Assembly: GCA_963817485.1 (NCBI GenBank)
Contig: CAWFOR010000005.1
Coordinates: 124,001-188,000, forward strand
Length of the DNA: 64,000 nucleotides
Direction: 5' to 3'
From: Hyphomicrobium_A sp963817485
GTDB lineage: Bacteria > Pseudomonadota > Alphaproteobacteria > Rhizobiales > Hyphomicrobiaceae
Shown: positions 42,858 through 51,388 of the stretch, in pieces
How positions within the stretch are numbered: position 1 is the first letter of the stretch
Layout: each line of letters begins with the position of its first letter
Translations under genes and position numbers: made by a program
The notes under the pieces: generated by a model
The model's database searches: none
The model's input: only the letters and a program-made list of their open reading frames with translations
What the model was told of the DNA's origin: nothing

Positions 42858-45388
42858 CTACTTCACATAGCGCCAGTAGTCGCCCTTGTCGGTCGCGACC
42901 TTCTTAAGGTTCGGCAGGCGCAAGTCGGGCGGCCGCAAGCCGTTGAGGACCAGCTTGCCGATATCCTGCAGGAGCTTGTTGTTCTGCGCGTAGCCCGAGT
43001 GGTTGATCGCGAAGGCATCCGTGCTGGCATCCGTCACGTCGATGGTGTCGATGCCGGGCAGCACCAGCGGACCGCCCGTCGGCACGTCGCCCGCGCGATA
43101 GTTGCCCCAGAAGTTGCGCGACACCAGAAGCGCACGGTCGTTGGAGGAGGCATAGAGCGTCACGCCCTTGGCGAAGCCTTTGATCGCCTGCGCAAGGTTG
43201 GTGAAGTTGTCGGCGTCGACGTCGGGCGCGGCGAGGATCACCTGGCTGATGGCGACCCCTGGAGGCGCCGACGACTTCATGTCGCGCAGCACGTCCATCA
43301 CCGGCTGGTTGCCCATGCTGTGGGCGATGATGCTCACCGACTTAGCGCCGGTCTCCTTGACCACCATCTCGAGGAACTGCCGCAGATAAGGCTCCGACGC
43401 CTGCGCGCTCTCGCGATCGTAGGTGTAGCTCGCGACCCCTCCGCCGGACGGCCAGCTATAGAGGAACGCGGCGCCGTCAAACTCGAGGTCGTATGCGATT
43501 TGCGCCGTGCGGTAGAGCGCGTTGTCGAAGGACGTGTTGTAGCCGTGCACGAAGACGATCGCGTGGTCCTTGAAGCGCTGCGACGGCTTGAGCCGCGCCT
43601 TCACCAGCGCGATCAACTGCTCCTTGGTGAGCGCTTTGATCTCCTTGATGGTGAAGTGCTGCTTGGGGTCTTCCTTCTGCTCGTAAATCGTCACGTCGAA
43701 ATAGGGGAGGCGTATAGCCCACGGCCGCTCGACCTGCGGGACCTGGTGCCCCTTGGGGACCGTTACGAACGCCTGGCCCAGCTGCAAACGGCGACCGCGG
43801 TCGGAGCCGAACATGAGCCGTTGGGCGTTGGGCTCGACCGCGCGATCGGTGCCGTAGAAGACGGGAACGATGTCCCAGTCCTTCTGCTCCTCGGCCTTGC
43901 TGGCGGCAGCGACGGGCGGGGCTGAGGGCGCAGCGGCCATTGGCGGCGGCGGTGCCTTTGCGGCATCGGGAGGCGCCGCGCCACCCGATAGCGGCGGCGG
44001 CGCAGCACTGGGCCTCGCCATTGTCACGGCTGCCGGCGGCTTCGGCGCGGCCTGCAACTTTCTCGCCTGGGCTGCTCCTTCGGACGTAGCCTTGAGCTTT
44101 TCCTGTTCCTGCGCGGCGCGTCTTGCCTCCTCGGCTGCGGCTGCGGCCGCTGCCTCGGCCTGCGCCTGGCGGCGGCTGCTTCGTCGGGCGCGGCAGGGGC
44201 TGGCGCGGCGACTTCGGCGCCGCAGCTTGCGGTGCCACCGGTACCGGCGCCGCCACTATCGGCGCAGGCACGGGCGCCACCGGGATTGCGGCCTTGCAAG
44301 GACGGACGGAGGGTAGGCACCAAGTCGGGTTTGGGTGGAATGTAAGCCTGCACCCCCGGCGGCAGTCCGCCACCGCCGCCGGATTTCTGATCGAGATCGG
44401 GTCCCTTTTCCGGCGCGGCTGCTTCGGGTGCCGGCGCCACCGGCTCCGCAGCAGGGGGAGCAGGGGCGGGCGCGGCCTCCGCTTTTTCCTCTGGCGCCGC
44501 GGCACCCTGCTCCGTCGTATCGGCCGGCGGGGGGGCCTCGCCCGAGGTCTCGGCGGGCGGGGCGCCTTGGCCCATCGGCTCGGGAGGCGGGGCAGCCACG
44601 GGGCCTTCCGCGGGTGCAGTCGTCGACGGAGCTGCAGGTGCTTCGGCCGGTGCCGGAGCCATCGGAGCCGCAGGTTCGTTGCCAGGCTTATCGGCTAGCT
44701 TGGCCTTTTTGGCGTGATGCGCCTTGTCGTCACCGTCCTTCGCTTGCGCCTCCGCCGGCGCTCCCGGCGTGGCTTCCTGCGTGGCTCCGGGTGGCGTTTC
44801 TTCCTTCCCGGCTCCGACCTTGGTCTCTGGCGCGGCAGGCACGTTGGCGCGCAGATCGGCCGCGCGCTTTGCCAGCGGTGCCGCGTCTGCCGTGCGCCCC
44901 TGCTTCACGTAGAGGCTGCTGAGATTATCGAGCGCCTGCGCGATCTCGCCGTTGTCCGGCTTCTTCGCTTTCTCGTGGATGGTGATCGCGCGCTTCAGAA
45001 GCGGCTCGGCCTCGGCGAACTTGTTCTGTGCGCCATAGAGATCGGCGAGCGTCGTCAGCGCCGCCGCCGTCTGCGGATCGTTGGGCCCGTAGCGCTTCTC
45101 GGTCAGCTTCACGACCCGCTGCTGCGCGGTCGCCGCCTCGGCATATTTGCCGGCGGCGCGGAGCTGGTCGACCTTCTTCTTGGCCGCATCGATCTCGGCC
45201 TGGCTCGCCTTGGCGGCACGCTGCCTCTGGCGCGCGCGGTCGGTCGCCTCGCTCTCGCCATAGCTTTGCCACGGCGGCCACGCCGCCTGCGCCCGCGCCA
45301 CGTCCGTAACAACGGCGGTCAGCAGGCTGGCAAGCAGCAAGGAAACGGCCATAGAAACGGCCGGCCTCTTCCGTCGACGCCTCGACAT
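42858..45388 (-). CDS. TPR - alpha/beta-hydrolase (DUF900) fusion, frameshifted
   Basis: This is read as one gene across a break. The N-terminal part (45388 to about 44320) has a signal peptide and tetratricopeptide repeats (YAEAATAQQRVVKLTEKRYG, FAEAEPLLKRAITIHEKA, GEIAQALDNLSSLYVKQG). A long Ala/Pro-rich linker follows. The C-terminal part (from about 44060) is an alpha/beta hydrolase of the DUF900 esterase type: FVHGYNTSFDNALYR (oxyanion region), AHSMGNQPVMD (Ser nucleophile) and a final His near AINHSGYAQN. Between 44320 and 44160 the frame shifts. A coiled AAAEEARRAAQEQEKL stretch upstream of the hydrolase is in the hydrolase frame, so at least one base is lost, or two are gained, in the linker. 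Similar fusions occur in rhizobia. Confidence 0.75.
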
Positions 45389-45630
45389 TCTCGTCCCTCA
45401 CCCAAAGCCCGGCGCAACCTGCCTATAATCTGTGGCCACGTCAGGGCTACAAGATGTAGCGCCCACAGCCGCGCTTCCCCGTGGTCAGCCGCCGCAAAAG
45501 GCGCGCTCCCCCGGCCAGAACGCGGCGTGCCATCGCCCGCCAGCTATGGCACAGCCATGACCACTTGCCGAACCGGATTCGCTCCCGTTATCACGGGCTT
45601 GCCGATCAAGGACGTTCAAAGGACGTTTTT
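45389..45630. other. Divergent promoter region, nothing specific seen
   Basis: This is 242 bases between the TPR-hydrolase (minus) and meaB (plus). It should hold promoters for both. I see no clean -35/-10 pair or palindrome. Confidence 0.3.
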
Positions 45631-46632
45631 ATGCAGAGGCGCGTGGCCGCTTTGACCATCGAAGACTACGCCGCCGGCGTACGCGCAGGCGACCGTGCCA
45701 TGCTGGCGCGCGCCATCACGCTTGTGGAAAGCACCAAGCCCGAGCACGCCGCACTGGCCCAGCGGCTCCTGCAAGCGTTGCTGCCGTCGACGGGGGAGGC
45801 CCTGCGCCTCGGCGTAACCGGCGTGCCGGGGGTGGGTAAATCCACGACCATCGACCAGCTCGGAATGAACCTGATCGCTGCCGGCCATCGCGTCGCGGTG
45901 CTCGCCGTCGACCCGACGTCCAAGCGCACGGGCGGATCGATCCTCGGCGACAAGACCCGCATGAGCCGGCTCGCGCAGGAGCCGCGCGCGTTCATCCGTC
46001 CGTCGCCCACCTCGGGGACACTCGGCGGGGTAACGCGCAAGACGCGCGAAACCATGGAGTTGTGCGAGGCCGCCGGCTTCGACGTCATCATCGTGGAGAC
46101 GGTCGGTGTCGGCCAGTCGGAGGTGGCGGTCGCCGACATGGTCGATTTCTTCCTCGTGCTGCTGCTCGCCGGCGGCGGCGACGACCTGCAGGGGATAAAG
46201 AAGGGCATCATCGAGATCGCCGACATGATCGCCATCAACAAGGCGGACGGTGACAACGTTATCCGCGCGGAGCGGGCGGCGGCGGAGTATCGCGCCGCTC
46301 TGCAGATCCTCACGCCGCAGTCGGCAACCTGGTCGCCGCCGGTCCTTACCGTCTCGGGCCGCGACAACGGCGGCCTCGATGCGCTGTGGGCGAAGATCGC
46401 CGAGCACCGAAGTAAGATGACGGCGACAGGCGAGTTTGCACAGCGGCGGCAGCGCCAGGCTGTCGCGTGGATGTCCGACATGCTGAACGACCGCGTGATG
46501 GCAAGCTTGAGGGCAAACTCGCGCGTGGCGCAGCGGCTACCCGTGTTGGAAGAAGAGGTGCGGGCCGGACGGCTGGTGCCCACGCTCGCGGTGGATGAGA
46601 TTCTGGAGATGATCGGCATTGCGACCCATTGA
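45631..46632 (+). CDS. meaB: MeaB GTPase chaperone of methylmalonyl-CoA mutase
   Basis: This 333-residue G3E-family GTPase protects and reloads cobalamin enzymes of the acyl-CoA mutase family. Visible motifs are Walker A GVTGVPGVGKSTT, the metal-binding DPTSKRTGGSILGDKTRM, IVETVGVGQSE (switch/Walker B) and NKADGDN (guanine specificity). It starts at an ATG behind AGGA. In other genomes it neighbours mcmA or icm genes; none is present here. The pcp-like gene overlaps its end. Confidence 0.92.
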   Translation: MQRRVAALTIEDYAAGVRAGDRAMLARAITLVESTKPEHAALAQRLLQALLPSTGEALRLGVTGVPGVGKSTTIDQLGMNLIAAGHRVAVLAVDPTSKRTGGSILGDKTRMSRLAQEPRAFIRPSPTSGTLGGVTRKTRETMELCEAAGFDVIIVETVGVGQSEVAVADMVDFFLVLLLAGGGDDLQGIKKGIIEIADMIAINKADGDNVIRAERAAAEYRAALQILTPQSATWSPPVLTVSGRDNGGLDALWAKIAEHRSKMTATGEFAQRRQRQAVAWMSDMLNDRVMASLRANSRVAQRLPVLEEEVRAGRLVPTLAVDEILEMIGIATH

Positions 46633-47332
46633 TCCGATCGCCAAGGAGGACCGCGCCGCTGCCGCGCTCGCTCCCGCGCGACCCATCGTCCTGCTGACCG
46701 GCTTCGGACCGTTCCCCGGCGTGCCGGAAAATGCCACGGCAGGGCTGGTGCCCCGGCTCGCCAAGGCCGCTCGCGAGCTTTTTCCTACTTACGACTTCGT
46801 CGCGGAGATCCTCCGGACCGAATGGGTCGCCGCGCCGCAGAAGCTCAGGGATCTTCTCGCGCGTCCCGGCGCGGTTCTGGCGCTGCACTTCGGCGTCTCA
46901 AAACAAGCCGAAGGGTTCCAAATCGAGCTTGTCGGCCGCAACGCGTGCAGCGCCGTGGCCGACGCAGCGGGCAACATGCCGCCGGGAAATTGCCTGCTCG
47001 ACGAGGGACCCCCTCACCTTGAGTGTACGCTGCCGGTCGAACGCATCCTTCAACGCCTCACCCAACTCGGCGTGCCGGTCCGCACCTCCACCGACGCCGG
47101 CGGCTATCTTTGCAACGCGCTGCTTTATCATTCGCTCGGCGCCGCGGGCACGCTGAAGAAGCCCCACCTCGTCGGCTTCGTGCATCTGCCGGCCGATCTC
47201 CCGGGCCCCGACGGCCATCTGCCCCAATCCGATTGCCGTCTCGACTGGCGCGGAGCCATGGCCGGCGGCATCGAGATCATCGCTGCGTGCCTCGAAAGCC
47301 TAAGTTCTGCACCCGCGGTAAAGGCCGGTTAA
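46619..47332 (+). CDS. Pyroglutamyl-peptidase I-like protein
   Basis: This 237-residue cysteine peptidase-like (C15) protein removes N-terminal pyroglutamate in the family. Features are LLTGFGPFPGVPENATAG (family start), GGYLCNALLYHSL with the catalytic cysteine, and LVGFVHLP with the His. The family Glu is not obvious. It begins at a TTG (46619), overlapping the meaB end by 14 bases; no better start is visible. It diverges somewhat from typical Pcp, so a related amidase role is possible. Confidence 0.75.
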   Translation: MRPIDPIAKEDRAAAALAPARPIVLLTGFGPFPGVPENATAGLVPRLAKAARELFPTYDFVAEILRTEWVAAPQKLRDLLARPGAVLALHFGVSKQAEGFQIELVGRNACSAVADAAGNMPPGNCLLDEGPPHLECTLPVERILQRLTQLGVPVRTSTDAGGYLCNALLYHSLGAAGTLKKPHLVGFVHLPADLPGPDGHLPQSDCRLDWRGAMAGGIEIIAACLESLSSAPAVKAG

Positions 47333-47385
47333 CCGGCCGTGGCCTCAGACTTGCTTTGCACCACGCAAAGCGAGCCCGAGGATCC

Positions 47386-48754
47386 ATGCCCATCGACCGT
47401 CGTAGCATCCTTTCGGGGAGCATCGTCGTCGGACTGACCGGCACCGCCGCGGCCAACGCCGGCCCGCGCTCCGAGCGCGAGACCGCACGCGTCGCCGCCG
47501 CCGAGGTGCCGTCGGCCGCAGAGCTTGGGCTAAAGCCCGGCGCTGCCCAAGACCAATCGGCCGCCCTCCAGGCCGCCATCGACCAGGCAGCCCATCGCGG
47601 CGCGCCCCTGCTGCTGCCGCCGGGCCGCTTCCGCGCCGGCCGGCTGCAGCTACGCCCGGGCACACGCATCGTCGGCACCGCGCGCACAACGACGCTCGAG
47701 TTCGTCGGTGGACAGGCGTTTCTCGTCGGCGAGGGCGATGGCATCGCGCTCGAAGGTCTCGTGCTCGACGGCGCCTACCAGACGCTCGACATCGGACAAG
47801 CGAACGCGCTCGTGAGCTTGAAGAAGAGCCGCGGGCTCGTGCTGCGCGATCTCGAGATCACCCGCAGCATCGCCAACGGCGTCACGCTCGAGGGTTGCGC
47901 CGGCGTCGTCAGCGACTGCACCATCACGGCCGCGCTCATGGCGGGGCTACACAGCCTCGATGCGACCGGGCTCCAAATCCTGCACAACCGCGTCGCGGAC
48001 TGCGCCAACAACGGCGTCCAGGTCTGGCGCTCGGAGGCAGGAGAGGACGGCAGCGTCGTCGCCGGCAACCGCATCGAGCGCATTCGCGCCGACGGCGGCG
48101 GCACCGGGCAAAACGGCAACGGGGTCAACGCGTTTCGCGCCGGCAGCGTGCTCGTGACCGGCAACCGCATCACCGACTGCGCCTACTCCGCGGTTCGCGG
48201 CAACTCGGCGTCCGACATCCAGATCCTCGGCAATTCGTGTGCGCGCCTAGGCGAGGTCGCGCTCTACGCGGAGTTCGCCTTCCAGGGCGCGCTCATCGCC
48301 AACAACCTCGTCGATACGGCCGCCACCGGCATCTCGGTCACCAACTTCAACGAAGGCGGCCGGCTCGCGGTCGTGCAGGGCAACATCCTGCGCAACCTGT
48401 TCCGCCGCGAGCAGGAGCCGGAGGACAAGCGCGGCGAAGGCATCGCGGTGGAGGCCGACGCGAGCGTGATCGGCAACGTCATCGAGAGCGCGCCGACGGC
48501 GGGCCTCGTCGATCGGCTCAGGCACCTACCTGCGCGACATCGTGGCGACGGGCAACCTGATCCGCAAAGCTGGCGTGGGCATCCTCGTGTCCGCCACGGG
48601 CGCCGGCACCTGCCTCATCGCCAACAACATGATCTCAGGCGCCGCCAACGGGAACATCCGTGCCATGGACCGCTCCACGCGCCCGGTCGGGCCCGAGTTG
48701 ATCGGCGGGGGCCGCGGTGAGCACCTCTCGCTTGCCGGCAACGTCGCCGTCTGA
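47386..48754 (+). CDS. Tat-exported right-handed beta-helix protein (TIGR03808-like), frameshifted
   Basis: This is a secreted protein of about 455 residues. The N-terminus PIDRRSILSGSIVVGLTG is a twin-arginine signal. The body has repeated parallel-beta-helix rungs (NALVSLKKSRGLVLRDLEI, GVTLEGCAGVVSDCTIT, GLQILHNRVADCANNGVQVW, SVLVTGNRITDCAYSAVRG and others), the pattern of the Tat-translocated repeat family. After IESAPTAGL near 48505 the frame gains one base, and the natural end resumes as SIGSGTYLRDIVATGN, ending at 48754. Such proteins may bind or cleave polysaccharides at the cell surface. Activity is unknown. Confidence 0.8.
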
Positions 48755-48757
48755 GCC

Positions 48758-49768
48758 TTAAGGCTTGAGCTTTTCCAGAGCCGCCTCGAACGCCGCCGCG
48801 GAGCGGATGGCCCCAACCTCCACACCCCACCAGGTCTTGATCTCCCCGTAGGGCATCAGCCCGCGCGCGGCCGGATAGAGCCGCTCGACCAGTGCCATGG
48901 CCGCCCCGGCAGAAGCGCGCTTGCCGCCGTCGTCGATCTTGAGGGCAAAACCGAGCCCTAGCGCGGGGAACGCTCCGCAATAGACGCCCTCGGCGCCCGT
49001 CTTCATGAACACCTGCCCGGGGAGCGCACGCATGACGACCGTGTCGGCTCGGCCGCGTCCCGCCACCAGCTCCGGGTTCTCCCAGCACGCCTGCAGAATG
49101 CGGTCGAGCGCTTTGCGCCGGTCCGCCGGCAGGCCTTCACCGGTGCTAAGGCGCGCGAACGTCTGTGCCAGCACCGACAGCGGCATCGCCCAGTTGGGCA
49201 CCGAGCAGCCGTCCGTGCCGCGGACCTCGGCGCCAAGCTCGGCACCCGATACCTCCTCGAGCACGCGATGGATGCGCTGCTGAACGTTATGGTTAGGCTG
49301 CCAGTAGTCGGCGGTCGGCTCGCCGAGGTGCACGGCGGTTGCGAGCATGCCGGCATGCTTGCCCGAGCAGTTGTTGTGAAGCTGCGTCGGCGCCTGGCTG
49401 GCGGCGATGAGCGCGTTCGCGGCAGAGGGGCCGAGCGGAGCGTGCGCTCCGCAGTGCAAGGCCGAGGGGGTGAGACCCGCGCGCTGCAGCATCGAGGCAG
49501 CCAAGGTCGCGTGCCGCTCGGTGCCGGCGTGCGAGCCGCACGCGAGCGCGATCTCGGCGGGACCGAAGCCGAAGTGGTCGGCGGCGCCACTTTCGATCAG
49601 CGGCACGGCCTGCAACGCCTTAATCGCCGAGCGCGGATAGACGGGCGATGCGACGTCGCCCAGCGCCAGCGCGAGCGCGCCCGAAGGTGCAGCGACCGCG
49701 ACCGAGCCGCGGTGCCAGCTCTCGACCAGCTGGCCGCGCGTCACTTCGATGAGAACGGGATTTGTCAT
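48758..49768 (-). CDS. L-asparaginase II, Rhizobium (class 3) type
   Basis: This 336-residue enzyme hydrolyses asparagine to aspartate and ammonia. It belongs to the serine-lysine (ReAV-like) family, not the Ntn or bacterial type I/II families. The catalytic S-x-x-K is in YPRSAIKALQAVPLIES (about residues 46-50). The metal site is marked by NNCSGKHAGM and TDGCSVPNW, each with a conserved cysteine. Length and order match Rhizobium etli-type enzymes. The gene converges with the beta-helix gene, leaving three bases between stops. Confidence 0.88.
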   Translation of the reverse strand: MTNPVLIEVTRGQLVESWHRGSVAVAAPSGALALALGDVASPVYPRSAIKALQAVPLIESGAADHFGFGPAEIALACGSHAGTERHATLAASMLQRAGLTPSALHCGAHAPLGPSAANALIAASQAPTQLHNNCSGKHAGMLATAVHLGEPTADYWQPNHNVQQRIHRVLEEVSGAELGAEVRGTDGCSVPNWAMPLSVLAQTFARLSTGEGLPADRRKALDRILQACWENPELVAGRGRADTVVMRALPGQVFMKTGAEGVYCGAFPALGLGFALKIDDGGKRASAGAAMALVERLYPAARGLMPYGEIKTWWGVEVGAIRSAAAFEAALEKLKP

Positions 49769-49900
49769 GACCTCGCGCGACAGGAGCTGAGCGCGCAGCC
49801 AGTCTCGGGCCGGCGCGAGCCGCGATCAAGCCGGATATGGCGGAAATGCGCGATCAGTTCTTGAGCGGACTGCCGCGGAAAGAGGCGCAAAGGGCGAGGC

Positions 49901-50185
49901 TCAGTTGCCCTTTGCCGCGCACTGCGTCAGCGCCGCTTCGCGCTTCTGCGCGCTCGACCGCGACACATCGGGGCCGACGGAAGCGCACCAGGCCGCGTGC
50001 GCACCCTTATCGACCGACCACTCGGCGCCCGCGAACCCGCATTTCAGCTTGAGGTTCCGCTGCTGCTGCTCGAGCGCGGTCTTCACGTACCAGTCGCAAT
50101 TGGCGGATGCTGCGTTGGCGCCGAGCGCGAGGACGCCAAGCGCTGCCAGCACCGGCAACAGGCTACGCAACCAAACGGTCGTCAT
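49901..50185 (-). CDS. Small secreted cysteine-containing protein
   Basis: This 94-residue protein has a signal peptide (LLPVLAALGVLALGANAASA) and a small mature helical domain. The domain carries four cysteines (ANCDWY, KCGF, WCASV, TQCAAKG), likely two disulfides in the periplasm. It resembles small rhizobial secreted proteins of unknown function. Confidence 0.65.
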   Translation of the reverse strand: MTTVWLRSLLPVLAALGVLALGANAASANCDWYVKTALEQQQRNLKLKCGFAGAEWSVDKGAHAAWCASVGPDVSRSSAQKREAALTQCAAKGN

Positions 50186-50536
50186 TTGAAGTCACCTCGT
50201 CTCACCTTGGCCGCAACCCTAAAGATGGGGCCATGAACCCCATCTGAATGTCGATTGCGGCAGCGGTTCGACCCTTGTCCGATACCCGCGTCCCCGCGGT
50301 GGTCATACACCGCAATAGCCCTAAGCGCGAGCCTCTTGGATCACCAGTGGGGCGCCGCTGGGCGTCCTTGGGCCGGAAGTCCGGCCCTCGGGCACCTAAC
50401 GGCGGCGCTTTTTACCCTTTTTCCGACCACCTGAGCCCTGTGACGCGCGGAACAGCGCGCGCGCCCGTCTTCCCCCATTCTCCCTTCAACAGACGGCGGC
50501 AAGCCGGAGCGTCAAACAACGTTACAGGAGAGTGTC
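50186..50536. other. Intergenic region before the cold-shock-like gene
   Basis: This is about 350 bases. It holds the promoter region of the cold-shock-like gene and the upstream region of the divergent secreted-protein gene. A pyrimidine-rich stretch (CTTTTTACCCTTTTTCC) near 50410 stands out, but no clear promoter or terminator is seen. Confidence 0.35.
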
Positions 50537-50755
50537 GTGCAAGGCCGGATCACCAAGTTCAGCGAAGAAGTCGGCTTCGGCGTGATCGAGGCCGAAGACG
50601 GCGCCAAGTACCGGTTCGCCAAGACCGAGATCAAGAACCTCAATGGCCACCTCGTTGGCCACACCGTCGACTTCCTGGTGGCCACGCGCCGCCCCAAGGA
50701 CATCTTTCTCATGACCGGCACGCCCTGGACCGCCTTCGGCGGCATCAGCGCCTAA
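50537..50755 (+). CDS. Cold-shock-domain-like small protein
   Basis: This 72-residue protein starts at a GTG (50537) behind AGGAGAG. It has the CSD pattern QGRITKFSEEVGFGVIEAEDGAKYRF, echoing the GxVKxFNxxxGFGFI RNP motif of cold-shock proteins, but with a changed aromatic pattern. It is followed by a second strand pair (VDFLVATRRPKDIFL). It probably binds nucleic acid, but the match is distant. The next gene starts 17 bases later and is likely co-transcribed. Confidence 0.65.
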   Translation: MQGRITKFSEEVGFGVIEAEDGAKYRFAKTEIKNLNGHLVGHTVDFLVATRRPKDIFLMTGTPWTAFGGISA

Positions 50756-50772
50756 CAAGGGGATTTGCGACC

Positions 50773-51204
50773 ATGAACTGGGATCTGACAGACGTTCCGG
50801 CCATTGCCTCCGCCGACCTCGCCGCCGCCATGCAGGCCCTCATCGCCGATGGCCGCGGGCTGGTGCTCTTGCGCGGGCTCGAGGATGCCGACCTCGATAC
50901 GGTGCAGGCCGAGTTGAAGCGCCGCTTCCACGCCGATCCGCAGACCGCGCTCGCCGTTTTCGTCCGCTTCCGGCACCTCGCCGAGGTGTTCTCCGCGCGT
51001 CGCCTGAAGGAGTTGATGCTCGAGCGCGGCTTCGCGCTGATCGGGCCTGCGATCGCCATCGCAGCCTCGCTGCGCCTCAACGCCAACCGCGGCTTCAACC
51101 CGCAGAAGTTCCTCCTCGCACTGCAGGACACGCAGACCGACAACGTGGTGCCGATGCCCACCCGGGAGCGTGCGCTTCCCGAGAGCGAGCTGCTCGCGGC
51201 CTGA
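50773..51204 (+). CDS. Hypothetical helical protein
   Basis: This 143-residue protein, start ATG 50773, is mostly helical (ADLAAAMQALIADGRGLVLLRGL, ELKRRFHADPQTALAVFVRFRHLAEVFS). It contains a repeat of charged helices and no signal peptide. It pairs with the cold-shock-like gene as a two-gene unit closed by a strong terminator at 51223-51246. No family recognised. Confidence 0.55.
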   Translation: MNWDLTDVPAIASADLAAAMQALIADGRGLVLLRGLEDADLDTVQAELKRRFHADPQTALAVFVRFRHLAEVFSARRLKELMLERGFALIGPAIAIAASLRLNANRGFNPQKFLLALQDTQTDNVVPMPTRERALPESELLAA

Positions 51205-51222
51205 GACTCGCGATTTGCTTCG

Positions 51223-51246
51223 AAGGGCGCCCCGACGGGCGCCCTT
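51223..51246 (+). terminator. Intrinsic terminator of the cold-shock-like operon
   Basis: A perfect 10-bp stem AAGGGCGCCC / GGGCGCCCTT with the stable tetraloop CGAC runs into TTTCTGTT. It lies 19 bases past the stop at 51204. This is the clearest intrinsic terminator in the window. Confidence 0.88.
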
Positions 51247-51388
51247 TCTGTTATCTGCCGGACATCGCAACTCGATCGCCCTGAGGCAAGCGCGGTTACC
51301 CTGCAGCGCGAAAGACATCATTTGGGGAGCCCTGATATGCTGGGCTTGCCCTAAGGTGTGAGACTTCGCGCTCGGAACCCTCGCGGCC

